A stretch of DNA of 64,000 bases from Eubacterium sp. (GCA_017475235.1 JAFVGA010000015.1:1-64000), one strand, 5' to 3'; positions 16,528 through 25,737 are shown, counted from the first letter of the stretch. Numbers and translations: made by a program. The notes: generated by a model from the sequence alone, not told the origin.

Positions 16528-17412
16528 TTACTTAAATCTCACGCCTTCTCTTTCATACTTTTCTTTGCAATCAGGACATAAATAAACATGTTTTCCATGA
16601 TTTCCCATTTCTCCTATTTCTTGAATAAGGTAAAATCTAATTTTTCCAATAGCCTCACTTTCGTATATGCCACATTCATCACATCTTAATTCTTGATGTA
16701 CAGTTACAGAAAAAGTACTATCCTCTGATTCCTTTTTTCCAAACAATGAAGGTCCAAATTGGAAACACAAAGCGCCTACTATTACCACAGCAATAAAAAT
16801 AGCTGCTATTTTAGTGTGAGTTTTAGATTTTCTTTCTTCATACTCTGATTCATCTTCCTCAACATATGTTTCATCATCATAAACTACTCCATCGTCATGT
16901 GAAGACCATTTTGTTTTTTTGACAAGTGAACGTGCATCAACATCTCTTTGAATATCAAAAATATATTCGTCACCATCTATCATCACAACAGTAATTCTTC
17001 TTCCAGTTCTTGAAACATCAAGAATTTTTGATTCTAAAAGATATGTTTCTCTTTTACCGTTTGATACAAAGTATATATTGTTATAATTCGTTAAATAGAG
17101 ATTGCCTGACAATGTATTCATTTCTGCAGTAGTAACATACTTAATCGCTCCTCTTGCAACTTCATCTCTAACTTTTTGTATTTCTTTATCAACACCACCT
17201 TCATTAGAATCTTGATTAATGCCTTGATTTTGTTCATTTCCATTTTCAGAATGTGTTTCAGAGCTCTCAACTTCAGTATTTTTTTGATCTTCAATGTTAG
17301 AAGACTCTTCATCCTTCTCCTTTTTATATATTTCAACATCAATAGGTTCTCCACAATCAGGGCAAAACTTCATTCCCTCTTCAATTTTTCTCCCACATTT
17401 AATACAATACAT
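16528..17412 (-). CDS. Zinc-ribbon membrane protein, function unknown
   Basis: A 294-aa protein. It opens with a zinc ribbon (CIKCGRKIEEGMKFCPDCG, residues 3-21). An acidic low-complexity stretch follows (about 30-75), then a PH/GRAM-like beta-rich segment (about 95-170, LYLTNYNNIYFVSNG, ITVVMIDGDEYIFDI). A transmembrane helix (about 200-225, AAIFIAVVIVGALCF) separates this from a second Cys4 cluster near the C-terminus (CDECG and CPDC). The N-terminal part is probably cytosolic. It has its own terminator and no clear operon partners. Function not recognised. Confidence 0.7.
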   Translation of the reverse strand: MYCIKCGRKIEEGMKFCPDCGEPIDVEIYKKEKDEESSNIEDQKNTEVESSETHSENGNEQNQGINQDSNEGGVDKEIQKVRDEVARGAIKYVTTAEMNTLSGNLYLTNYNNIYFVSNGKRETYLLESKILDVSRTGRRITVVMIDGDEYIFDIQRDVDARSLVKKTKWSSHDDGVVYDDETYVEEDESEYEERKSKTHTKIAAIFIAVVIVGALCFQFGPSLFGKKESEDSTFSVTVHQELRCDECGIYESEAIGKIRFYLIQEIGEMGNHGKHVYLCPDCKEKYEREGVRFK

Positions 17413-17443
17413 AAACTACTCCTTTTATCTTAGCTTTCAGCAC

Positions 17444-17475
17444 AGAAAAACTGCGACACAAATCCACAGTTTTCT
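17444..17475 (-). terminator. Terminator of the beta-helix gene
   Basis: AGAAAAACTG (17444-17453) pairs with CAGTTTTCT (17467-17475). It starts within the stop codon of the 17474-20341 gene and is followed by a short T-rich tract on the minus strand. Confidence 0.65.
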
Positions 17476-20341
17476 ACTCTTTTATTCCATAAATATTTTT
17501 CTTTGTTGTAATAAACAGTATATTCTTTCCAGGCCCGCCAAAGTCAAACGTCAACGGATGCTTTGGAACTCCGATACTCTTTACAAATTTTCTTTCTTTG
17601 TAAACTTTTACTTCATCATCTCCCACATATATGAAGTCGTTATGCTTCTTAACTCTATAAGTTCCTTCGTTAATAATAACTCTAGGTTTCTTTAGCATTC
17701 CTTCTTCGTCTATCTCGCACATATAAACTCTATTGTAAAGTTCATCCACAGAATATAGTTTCCTACCAGGTTTTGACTTTGTAAGGTTTGTCGCTCTTAT
17801 CAAATCAAAGTGATATGGAATGATTGTGCATCCGTCTGGTGCTAGATATGCAAACTCAGGTTTGAATTGCAAAATCTTTGCCACGTCATTTCCATCTCTC
17901 CATCTGTTTCCTGGATAAAGAACACGTTTTGGTTTCTTCTTACCAATCATTACCTTATCAAGTTCTTTAATCTTTCCATGATCTAGAGTGAATACTTTTA
18001 TCTGCACTCTGTGGTCGTACCAACCATGGTACGATGAACCATGAGAATCCACTGGTCTCATTACCTTTATAGGTTCGCCATCCTTTGTCGCGCCCACAGG
18101 CACCGAATACTCTCCCACTATAATCAAGTTGTCTTTCGTGTCCACTCCCACCGAGTTGATCTTATATGGCGAATCAAACACCACCGACAAATCCAAAGTA
18201 TCTTTATCAATCTTATATATCTTCTTGTCTAAACTATCGACAAACAAGAAGTCGCCGTCGTTGGTCGCGAAGGAGCCGTCGGCAAAACGGAATCCCGCAA
18301 ACAACTTAACTGGAGTGTGCGAATTATTAACCGAATCAATATACGCCTGCTTCGAATCATTATTTATATTCACTTCAACCATAGCCGCCTGCCAAGGTCT
18401 AATAACAATTCTTGAATTAACATCAAGCAAGAAGTTTGATGTAGTGTATTTCATCTGCGTGTAATTGTGAATATTGAAGAAACGAACTTTCTCACAATTG
18501 TAAGTCTTTGCATTAAAGCTGAGTGGTGTATCCACAAACACAGTCCTGAAACAATAAACTGTCGCCATAATCACGTTCTTACAATTGTGCATTTCTATAG
18601 GAAGAACAAACTCACCCTCTGCTTTTTCCTCCTCAAATTGAATGCTGTATAGTTTTGCGTTCTCGACATTCTTCATCACAAGTTCATTACGAACGTGATG
18701 CTCTAACGAAATTGCATACATTTCAATTTCGTTTTTAGTATCTTCTATATATACACCTGCGCTTGCATACGGACTAGCCGTCCAAATGTTTTTGAACACT
18801 CCACCGCCGCCTTTAATCATAAGACTTGGGTATTGCGAATCCCATTTTCGATTCGGATTCGAATCACCAATACGATGCTGAGCGTAAGGATTAATTCTCT
18901 GGCCAGTTTTCATGTCGAACGAACCGTGTCCACCATAAAACTTAATGTCACTCATCAATCCCTTCTTACATGTCCACTCGACCGCCGCAATCCTAGGATT
19001 GATTCCGCCAGCATCTATAGCAAGTCCAGAAATCACATTGTCCTCAGATGTTTGTATGAATTCGATTGCATCGCCGAAGCCTTCGAAGGCCTCTGTGTTA
19101 TCTCTAACCACCAATCTAGTTCTTCCAGAGTGAAGTCCGATAAGCGAACTATGCTTTGGCATAACGATTGGTCTAGTAAACACATACTCACCCTGTGGGA
19201 AATATATGTGTTTATTTTTCTTAAACACTTTTTCTATTATGTCACTGTTGTCAGTCTCACCATCATTCACTAGTCCCAAATCAAGTGCGTTTGCCCAATC
19301 CTTTGTCGCGGGCATATCTTTTTCTTTTGAATCTAAAATTGTGTAATCAACATCTAATGCATAACGGTAAATCTGATCATGCACCTGCTTCTCAGGATAA
19401 TCAGTGCTCACCTTGACGCCGTGAATATATTTTCTAATCTTACACTGGTAGTCTTCATTCGCCACCACGCGCTTCGTATCCTTGTACTCTGCTATCGACT
19501 CAACACTCTTCAAGAAACAGTCATACATATTAACCTGCGTTAATGCGTTCTCGTCCATCGCCACATTCATCACGCAGTTCATATCTTCAAAGATACAATT
19601 CTCAAGATAGATTTTCTCGAAGTACCCTTCATCCACATCTATAAATTTCGGAGTGCTGGCCGCATACGTGCGTAGAATACTCCAGCCAACTTCGCGCGAC
19701 TTGATAGCCGCCTTCTTCTGACGAACAAATCTCATGTCCGTCATCACAAAAGGCCACCCCGGCGAACACTTCGTACTAATGATTCCATAATTACCACCAT
19801 TAATCGAAATATCGCACGCAAAGTTGCCCACGTCAAAGATTCCTGCCATACCAGACATTACATCAATGTTAATATGACTAACTTCACTGTTCTGCGCATA
19901 GTGAGTTCTAAGAGCTACCGCATAGTCATTGCCCTCTCCCAACTCTATATCTACATTTTGCATTCCACTGTAGAACGTTCCTGGATGTGCATCATGCCTG
20001 TCGCTCATTGGCTCTTCGTATTCAGCCACAAACCAGAATAAGTATCTATATCCGCCCTTAGTCATTTCATTTTCTGTATTAAAATTAGGCGCATTGTCTT
20101 GAAGCACAAACTTAGGTCTGTTCTCACCATAGCCAATGATGCGAATACCTGTTGGAATATAAATAGTCTTACTAAATAGGTAAGTTCCTTCTGGCACAAA
20201 AAGAATGCCACAACCGTTTTTCTCTACAATCTGCATTATGGCATTTTGAAATTGATCTGACACATCTACTGATCCATCAGATGCCGGAAAATAAATCGCA
20301 TCTTTATCTTCTATTCTATTTTTGTAAAAGGATTTGCTCAT
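17474..20341 (-). CDS. Large beta-helix protein with two pectate_lyase_3/GH55-like domains
   Basis: A 955-aa protein with two tandem right-handed beta-helix regions. Each opens with the signature of pectate_lyase_3/GH55 proteins: about residues 20-75 (SDQFQNAIMQIVEKN, LFVPEGTYLFSKTI, IIGYG) and about 345-410 (LGLVNDGETDNSDII, IYFPQGEYVFTRPI, LIGLHSG). The C-terminal ~260 residues resemble a beta-propeller (FADGSFATNDGDFLFVDSLD, NSVGVDTKDNLIIVGEY). The family acts on beta-glucans or pectic polymers, but no catalytic residues could be assigned. There is no signal peptide, although such domains usually act outside the cell. Confidence 0.7.
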   Translation of the reverse strand: MSKSFYKNRIEDKDAIYFPASDGSVDVSDQFQNAIMQIVEKNGCGILFVPEGTYLFSKTIYIPTGIRIIGYGENRPKFVLQDNAPNFNTENEMTKGGYRYLFWFVAEYEEPMSDRHDAHPGTFYSGMQNVDIELGEGNDYAVALRTHYAQNSEVSHINIDVMSGMAGIFDVGNFACDISINGGNYGIISTKCSPGWPFVMTDMRFVRQKKAAIKSREVGWSILRTYAASTPKFIDVDEGYFEKIYLENCIFEDMNCVMNVAMDENALTQVNMYDCFLKSVESIAEYKDTKRVVANEDYQCKIRKYIHGVKVSTDYPEKQVHDQIYRYALDVDYTILDSKEKDMPATKDWANALDLGLVNDGETDNSDIIEKVFKKNKHIYFPQGEYVFTRPIVMPKHSSLIGLHSGRTRLVVRDNTEAFEGFGDAIEFIQTSEDNVISGLAIDAGGINPRIAAVEWTCKKGLMSDIKFYGGHGSFDMKTGQRINPYAQHRIGDSNPNRKWDSQYPSLMIKGGGGVFKNIWTASPYASAGVYIEDTKNEIEMYAISLEHHVRNELVMKNVENAKLYSIQFEEEKAEGEFVLPIEMHNCKNVIMATVYCFRTVFVDTPLSFNAKTYNCEKVRFFNIHNYTQMKYTTSNFLLDVNSRIVIRPWQAAMVEVNINNDSKQAYIDSVNNSHTPVKLFAGFRFADGSFATNDGDFLFVDSLDKKIYKIDKDTLDLSVVFDSPYKINSVGVDTKDNLIIVGEYSVPVGATKDGEPIKVMRPVDSHGSSYHGWYDHRVQIKVFTLDHGKIKELDKVMIGKKKPKRVLYPGNRWRDGNDVAKILQFKPEFAYLAPDGCTIIPYHFDLIRATNLTKSKPGRKLYSVDELYNRVYMCEIDEEGMLKKPRVIINEGTYRVKKHNDFIYVGDDEVKVYKERKFVKSIGVPKHPLTFDFGGPGKNILFITTKKNIYGIKE

Positions 20342-20369
20342 TTACTCTCCTATTCAAATATCAACTTAA

Positions 20370-20870
20370 TTATAATCTATCAAACGCATTAACTTCCTTT
20401 ATAATGCTTTTTTTGATTTTCCTTAATTTTTTAGCTTTTGGTTTGTGTTTGAAAGATCTATCTATCTCATAGATTCTACATTTTTTTGTATTTTTCTTGA
20501 AAACACAGCATTCGAAATAACCATTATTTTTATCAGTCATCCACACAGTGTTTTTATCAACATTCTTTTTACTAAATGATTCATAATAATTTGAATTATG
20601 TATCAAATTCCCTAGCCATATTTTATAATACTTTTTTGTTTGTTTTGCATTCTTCATTAAGTGAATGTAAATATCACCTTTTTTACCATTTGCATAAACA
20701 AAGTCATCAAGAATCTCTATCCCTTTGTATTTCTTTTGCTTTAATTTACGTTCTGCTTTTTTTATAAAAGACGAGTGATTATACTTCGCCTCAACTAGAA
20801 CACTATTACTTAGTACAACAACCAAACAAAAGCACAATATAAATGCCACTAAACTTCTTGCAATCTTCAT
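20370..20870 (-). CDS. Small secreted lysine-rich protein, unknown
   Basis: A 166-aa protein with a clear signal peptide (MKIARSLVAFILCFCLVVVL, ending near VEAKY). The mature part is basic and beta-rich, with two Cys in FECCVFKK and one in KKCRIYE. It ends in a lysine-rich helix (KPKAKKLRKIKKSIIKEV). It lies downstream of the nrdD inverted-repeat element and 28 bp before the beta-helix gene, so the two could be cotranscribed. Family not recognised. Confidence 0.7.
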   Translation of the reverse strand: MKIARSLVAFILCFCLVVVLSNSVLVEAKYNHSSFIKKAERKLKQKKYKGIEILDDFVYANGKKGDIYIHLMKNAKQTKKYYKIWLGNLIHNSNYYESFSKKNVDKNTVWMTDKNNGYFECCVFKKNTKKCRIYEIDRSFKHKPKAKKLRKIKKSIIKEVNAFDRL

Positions 20871-20942
20871 AGCAAAAATCTCCCTTCACTCTATTTATCC
20901 GTACAAACTCATAATAAAATTTTATCAAACATTCACTCTCTG

Positions 20943-21282
20943 CACAAGAAATTAAAGATAGAGTATTGCACCTACATTTGTTGGTTTGCATAAAGACACA
21001 GCGACAGGTGTTTCGAAACATTCTGCAGAGATGATAGATTGAATTAATCAATGTGAGAAAAGTCATAGGGACAAAAAGTTTTCACCGAAAAACTTTTTGG
21101 AACGAACAAGAACGAGTATTCATCAAGAATACTCGTTCTTTTGAGTTCGTGCCCGTAATGACTTTTTGAACAGTGATTATAATTCAATCATCATCTTGAA
21201 GCCGTTTCGAAGCACCTGTCGCTGTGTCTTTATGTAAAATCAATAGTTTATAGGTGCAACACTCTATCTTTAATCTCTTGTG
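20943..21282. repeat. 340-bp inverted repeat including the nrdD 3' end
   Basis: The left arm (20943-21065) and right arm (21158-21282) are reverse complements over about 120 bp with small gaps. The right arm contains the last 11 codons and stop of nrdD. The left arm repeats these codons in reverse orientation with two differences, both synonymous. A 28-bp block (20989-21016 with 21210-21237) differs at one position. The centre holds two further hairpins: 21072-21097, and a perfect 14-bp stem followed by TTTT (21108-21140) that may terminate nrdD. Overall it could fold as a three-way junction. No ORF is supported here. Confidence 0.85.
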
Positions 21283-23434
21283 TTCTTCCTTGATTCCAGA
21301 ACTGTGTTCCAATATATCCACAAGTTCTTCTTGCTACACTCATCTTGTCTTGGTTTCTGTTACCGCAGCTTGGACATTCCCAAACAAGTTTGCCACTCTC
21401 ATCTTCAGCTATTGCAATCTCGCCATCATATCCACAGCACTCGCAGTAGTCAGACTTAGTATTAAGCTCTGCGTACATAATGTTGTCATAGATGAACTTC
21501 ATAACTTCGATTACAGCCTCGATGTTATCCTGTAGGTTTGGAACCTCAACATAACTGATAGCTCCACCTGGAGATAGCTTCTGGAATTCAGTTTCGAATT
21601 TCAATTTATCGAAAGCATTGATTTCTTCAGTTACGTGTACGTGATAACTGTTTGTGATGTAGTTCTTATCTGTAACACCCTTAATCATACCGAATCTCTT
21701 CTGCAAGCATTTAGCAAACTTGTATGTAGTAGATTCCATAGGTGTTCCGTAAACTGAATAACTGATGTTCTCTGCTTCTTTCCACTCAGCACACTTGTCG
21801 TTAAGTCTCTGCATAACCTTCATAGCAAATGGCTTAGCTTCTGGATCTGTGTGAGACTTGCCTGTCATTCTTACGCACATCTCATATAGTCCTGCGTAGC
21901 CGAGTGAGATTGTTGAGTAACCGTCGAATAACAATTTATCGATAGTCTCGCCCTTCTTCAAACGAGCCAATGCTCCATACTGCCATAGGATTGGTGCAAC
22001 GTCTGATGGAGTTCCCATCAAGCGCTCGTGACGAATACGAAGTGCCTTGTGACAAAGCTCTAGTCTCTCGTCTAGAATCTTCCAGAACAATTCTTCGTCG
22101 CCCTTAGCTGAGCAAGCTACGTCTACTAAGTTGATAGTTACAACACCTTGGTTAAATCTACCATAGAACTGGTGTGAACCATCTGGCTTACGCTGTTTAT
22201 CTTCAACTGTAAGGAATGAACGACATCCCATACAAGTGTAAACTTCACCCTTCTTAAGTTCCTTCATAACCTTAGCTGAAATATAATCAGGAACCATTCT
22301 CTTAGCTGTACACTTAGCAGCTAACTCTGTTAGGTACCAGTACTTTGAATCTGGTGTAACGTTGTCTTCATCCAAAACGTAGATGAGTTTAGGGAATGCT
22401 GGAGTAATCCAAACGCCCTTCTCGTTCTTAACGCCCTTCATACGCTGTTTCAAAACTTCCTCGATAAGGTTTGCAAGGTCATCTCTTGTCTGTCCTTCTG
22501 GAACCTCGTCTAAGTACATGAACATTGTTACGAATGGAGCCTGACCGTTACAAGTCATCAATGTGATTAGCTGATACTGGATTGTTTGGATACCACGATT
22601 GATTTCATCTTTAAGTCTCTTCTCAGTAATCTGATCTACTTGCTCATCTGTGTAAGCCAAACCTGTCTCTTCACTCTCAGCTAAAACTTCTTTTCTAATC
22701 TTCTCTCTTGAAACTTGAACGAATGGTGCCAAGTGCGCCAAAGAGAATGACTGTCCACCGTACTGGTTAGATGCAACCTGTGCTACTATCTGAGTAGTAA
22801 CGTTACATGCTGTATAGAAACTTCTAGGTGTATCTATCTTAGTCTCAGAAATACATGTTCCATTCTGAAGCATGTCTTCCAAGTTAATCAAATCACAGTT
22901 GTGTTCTTTCTGTGCAAAATAGTCTGAATCATGGAAGTGAATGATTCCTTGCTCATGTGCCTGAACGATATCTTCTGGTAAAAGAATACGTCTTGTTAAA
23001 TCCTTACTAACCTCACCAGCCATGTAGTCACGCTGTGTTGAGTTGATAGTAGGGTTCTTGTTTGAGTTCTCCTGCTTAGCTTCTTCATTACTCTGATTGA
23101 TAAGTGAGAAGATACTCTCATCAGTAGTATTAGTTTTACGCGCAATCTCACGAGTATAACGATAACGTACATACTTCTGAGCTACTTCGTAGCCACGCAT
23201 CTCCATGATACCCTTCTCTACCATATCCTGAATATCTTCCACTGCCACTGCGTGGTTAGCTGCCATAACTTGGTCTTCTACCAACTTACCTACAGCTGCG
23301 ATCTGATACTCATTCATCTTGTAGAGAGGATCAATCTCATTATTTGCCATTCTGATAGCGTTGAGAATCTTATTAATATCAAAGATTACCTCTTCGCCAT
23401 TTCTTTTAATTACTTTTTGTGTTTTCACTTCCAT
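21248..23434 (-). CDS. nrdD: Anaerobic (class III) ribonucleoside-triphosphate reductase
   Basis: NrdD (728 aa) reduces ribonucleotides to deoxyribonucleotides using a glycyl radical. Residues 1-95 form an ATP-cone that senses ATP/dATP. The active-site Cys region CMGCRSF is near residue 375. The C-terminal zinc site has CECCG and CPSCG, and the glycyl radical loop is RTCGYIG with Gly at about 706. The activase gene nrdG, usually adjacent, is not found in this window. Expression is probably controlled by NrdR through two boxes upstream. The last codons lie in a 340-bp inverted repeat. Confidence 0.97.
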   Translation of the reverse strand: MEVKTQKVIKRNGEEVIFDINKILNAIRMANNEIDPLYKMNEYQIAAVGKLVEDQVMAANHAVAVEDIQDMVEKGIMEMRGYEVAQKYVRYRYTREIARKTNTTDESIFSLINQSNEEAKQENSNKNPTINSTQRDYMAGEVSKDLTRRILLPEDIVQAHEQGIIHFHDSDYFAQKEHNCDLINLEDMLQNGTCISETKIDTPRSFYTACNVTTQIVAQVASNQYGGQSFSLAHLAPFVQVSREKIRKEVLAESEETGLAYTDEQVDQITEKRLKDEINRGIQTIQYQLITLMTCNGQAPFVTMFMYLDEVPEGQTRDDLANLIEEVLKQRMKGVKNEKGVWITPAFPKLIYVLDEDNVTPDSKYWYLTELAAKCTAKRMVPDYISAKVMKELKKGEVYTCMGCRSFLTVEDKQRKPDGSHQFYGRFNQGVVTINLVDVACSAKGDEELFWKILDERLELCHKALRIRHERLMGTPSDVAPILWQYGALARLKKGETIDKLLFDGYSTISLGYAGLYEMCVRMTGKSHTDPEAKPFAMKVMQRLNDKCAEWKEAENISYSVYGTPMESTTYKFAKCLQKRFGMIKGVTDKNYITNSYHVHVTEEINAFDKLKFETEFQKLSPGGAISYVEVPNLQDNIEAVIEVMKFIYDNIMYAELNTKSDYCECCGYDGEIAIAEDESGKLVWECPSCGNRNQDKMSVARRTCGYIGTQFWNQGRTQEIKDRVLHL

Positions 23435-23526
23435 AACTTTTCTCCTTTACTTTCAACTTCCCGTTCTTCCTCACATATAAAAACTCGCGATTTTTAGGGG
23501 TTTTTTACCTCTTTTTTGCCTAAAAA

Positions 23527-23542
23527 CCACAAGATGTTGTGT
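23527..23542 (-). promoter_or_regulatory. Putative NrdR box 1
   Basis: ACACAACATCTTGTGG on the minus strand resembles the 16-bp palindromic NrdR box (consensus near ACACTATATATAGTGT). It lies just after the -10 of the nrdD promoter and is 32 bp (three helical turns) from box 2. Confidence 0.65.
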
Positions 23543-23553
23543 TTCTTGACTGT

Positions 23554-23582
23554 ATTATACACAAGTTATACTGTTTTGTAAA
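23554..23582 (-). promoter_or_regulatory. Sigma-A promoter of nrdD
   Basis: On the minus strand TTTACA (23577-23582), 17 nt, TATAAT (23554-23559). NrdR box 2 fills the spacer. Confidence 0.8.
23559..23574 (-). promoter_or_regulatory. Putative NrdR box 2
   Basis: ACAGTATAACTTGTGT on the minus strand matches ACA-TATA--T-GTGT of the NrdR consensus and lies in the spacer of the nrdD promoter, where binding would block RNA polymerase. Confidence 0.7.
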
Positions 23583-23626
23583 GGAAAAATGGCAAAAAAG
23601 TTAAAAAAATCGGGATTTTTTTTGCA

Positions 23627-23689
23627 AAAAAAGAAAAACACTAGGGGAATGAACGATTTTAAGTGAATCCCCTAGTGTTTTTCTTTTTT
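23627..23689. terminator. Long hairpin terminator, repeat copy 2
   Basis: A perfect 22-bp stem (23627-23648 with 23668-23689) surrounds a 19-nt loop containing GAACGATTTTAAGTGA. It is 5 bp after the stop of the 23695-24258 gene. Stem and loop closely resemble copy 3 at 30893. Confidence 0.88.
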
Positions 23690-23694
23690 GGAAA

Positions 23695-24258
23695 TTAACC
23701 TCTTCCAAATTTTATAACTGTTACTTTGCCATTCTTTACTTTGAACTCACAACAGTAATCATTTGTTTTCTTAAGCTTCTTGATTTTCTTAAATGCTTTT
23801 GATCTACTAATCTTCTTCTTTTTCTTCTTGCCTTCCCAGCATCTGTCGTAGAACTTGCATTTCTTAGCTAGAGTAAACGTTCTCTTCTTAGCCTTTATAT
23901 GCTTGCTAGCACCTTTGTCGGTCTTGCGGTACATAAATGAACCGTAAGTTATAATCTTTGCTTTGCCTTTGCCGTAGACAACTTTTGTCTGAGGCTGTGT
24001 GCTAGGCGCAACTGTGGTTGGCTGCTCTCCTGTAGGCTGCTCAGCACTTTGAGTGGTAGCCTCTGTTTCAACAGGAACCACCTTCTTATTTGCCACAATC
24101 TTTACTTTTTTAATATGTCCAAAGAAAGAACTCTTCTTTTGGAGCAACGCAAAGTAATATCCCGATTTTGTCTTTGCCTCTACTCCGCTAGTCTGCATAA
24201 CTGCAAAAGTAGATGCCAACATAACAAATGTTAAAACTATCGCAACTAATTTCTTCAT
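23695..24258 (-). CDS. Secreted lysine-rich protein, unknown
   Basis: A 187-aa exported protein. The signal peptide covers about 1-28 (MKKLVAIVLTFVMLASTFAV, cleavage near VEA). A short conserved start (KSGYYFALLQKKSSFFGHIKKV) is followed by a Thr/Pro/Gln-rich linker (about 65-95), then a highly basic region (KHIKAKKRTFTLAKKCKF, KKKKKKISRSKAF). Start 24258 is chosen because GGAGG precedes it at a usual distance and gives a clean signal peptide. Similar lysine-rich secreted proteins occur at 8353, 20370, 35039 and 56886. Function unknown. Confidence 0.68.
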   Translation of the reverse strand: MKKLVAIVLTFVMLASTFAVMQTSGVEAKTKSGYYFALLQKKSSFFGHIKKVKIVANKKVVPVETEATTQSAEQPTGEQPTTVAPSTQPQTKVVYGKGKAKIITYGSFMYRKTDKGASKHIKAKKRTFTLAKKCKFYDRCWEGKKKKKKISRSKAFKKIKKLKKTNDYCCEFKVKNGKVTVIKFGRG

Positions 24259-24298
24259 ATTAATCACCCTCCACACTAAATGTATGTTACTTCATATA

Positions 24299-25690
24299 TC
24301 ATAGCATATTTTCTGCTTTAGTATTCAATTCCTTTTTAAAAATACCAATAATTATAATAACAGAAACAATGGCCGCCAATGCATCCGCTACAGGCGTCGA
24401 GTACATCATACCATCAATTCCTTCTTTTCCAAAATGCATAAACACAATTGGCATCACAATTAATAGTGGTAGCCAAAAGATAATCTGCCTCGTCAAAGAA
24501 ATAAATGTACCCTTTGCTGGTTTGCCGATGGCGGTACAGAACGTACTCGTCAAAGGCTGTATACCATTTATAAATGTCAAAGCCGCAACGATATGGCAGA
24601 ACTTGGTTCCGCATTCAATATATAGTTCGTTTCCATTGCCAAACATTCCCATGATTTGACTTGGGAAAGTCTGCATAACAATCCACGCTATTATAGAAAT
24701 AACCTCATTGCACGCTAGAGCAAGCAAAAAGACTTTCTTAACTCTATCGTACTTCTTTGCTCCCTTGTTAAATGATGCAATAGGTTGCATACCTTGCGAA
24801 ATACCAATACAAAACGAGAAGTAAACCATTAACACTTTTATCATAACGCCCGAGCACGCCAAAGGAATATCTGGTCCGTACTTAGACAAAGCACCATAGT
24901 GGCTGGCAGAAAGATTTGCAACTACCTGCACTACCATCATCGCTAGCTGATTGAAGAACTGAGCCGCACCAAGTTGCATTGTTCTAAGAACAATTCTAAA
25001 CTGTGGTTTCAAATGTTTGAGTAAAAGTTTATCGGCTTTGAAATTAAATAGATATCTCACTACAATTGCAAAACTCAAAACTTGTCCTATCACCGTAGCT
25101 ACAGCCGCACCTGTCATTCCCCATCCGAACTTCATTACAAATAGGTAATCTAAAATTACATTTGCAATAGCACCAGATAAGTTACATGCCATTGAGTACC
25201 AAGGACTGCCATCAGCCCTCACCAAATGTGCTCCACCACCTGCCAACATAACAAATGGTACACCAATAAGAATAACTCTCATGTACTCAATTCCATATGG
25301 TAAAACGTTCTTTGACGCACCACACAAAACAAGAACTGGACTTAGGAAGATCTGCGCTACGATTGCAATCACAATACCTACAACAAATAGCATTGTGACA
25401 GAGTTTCCAATATACTTCATTGCTTGCTTTTTGTCGCCGGCGCCTAGATTTAAGTTGAATCCTGAGGCACCACCGATACCAAACGCTAATGTTACCGCAA
25501 GGCACAATGTAGTAATAGGAAATGCTACGTTTGTGGCAGCATTACCTAAGTGTCCTACTGTCTGACCAATAAAGAATTGATCGACAATATTGTATAACGA
25601 AATAACAAGCATCGACACGATGCTTGGTACTGCAAATTTTCTTAAAAGTTTTCCTACGGGCTGTGTGCCCAAAATGTTTTCGCTTTGCAT
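24299..25690 (-). CDS. MATE family efflux transporter
   Basis: A 463-aa polytopic membrane protein of the MATE family, which exports drugs or metabolites in exchange for Na+ or H+. About 12 hydrophobic segments are visible. The N-terminal half has PVGKLLRKFAVPSIVSML and YNIVDQFFIG, and GIGGASGFNLNLGAGD follows near residue 85, all typical of the family. The substrate cannot be told. Start 25690 (MQSENILG) is preferred because AGGTGA precedes it and homologous proteins begin near this point. It is separated from mgtE by a terminator. Confidence 0.92.
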   Translation of the reverse strand: MQSENILGTQPVGKLLRKFAVPSIVSMLVISLYNIVDQFFIGQTVGHLGNAATNVAFPITTLCLAVTLAFGIGGASGFNLNLGAGDKKQAMKYIGNSVTMLFVVGIVIAIVAQIFLSPVLVLCGASKNVLPYGIEYMRVILIGVPFVMLAGGGAHLVRADGSPWYSMACNLSGAIANVILDYLFVMKFGWGMTGAAVATVIGQVLSFAIVVRYLFNFKADKLLLKHLKPQFRIVLRTMQLGAAQFFNQLAMMVVQVVANLSASHYGALSKYGPDIPLACSGVMIKVLMVYFSFCIGISQGMQPIASFNKGAKKYDRVKKVFLLALACNEVISIIAWIVMQTFPSQIMGMFGNGNELYIECGTKFCHIVAALTFINGIQPLTSTFCTAIGKPAKGTFISLTRQIIFWLPLLIVMPIVFMHFGKEGIDGMMYSTPVADALAAIVSVIIIIGIFKKELNTKAENML

Positions 25691-25737
25691 AACTTCACCT
25701 AGTATATTGCAAATCATTCTCTTTTGCAACATCGAAA

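Noticed and set aside
20806..21066. An 86-codon minus-strand frame in the nrdD inverted repeat
   Set aside because: It overlaps the end of the 20370 gene, lies in the palindrome, lacks a ribosome binding site and has no recognisable domain.
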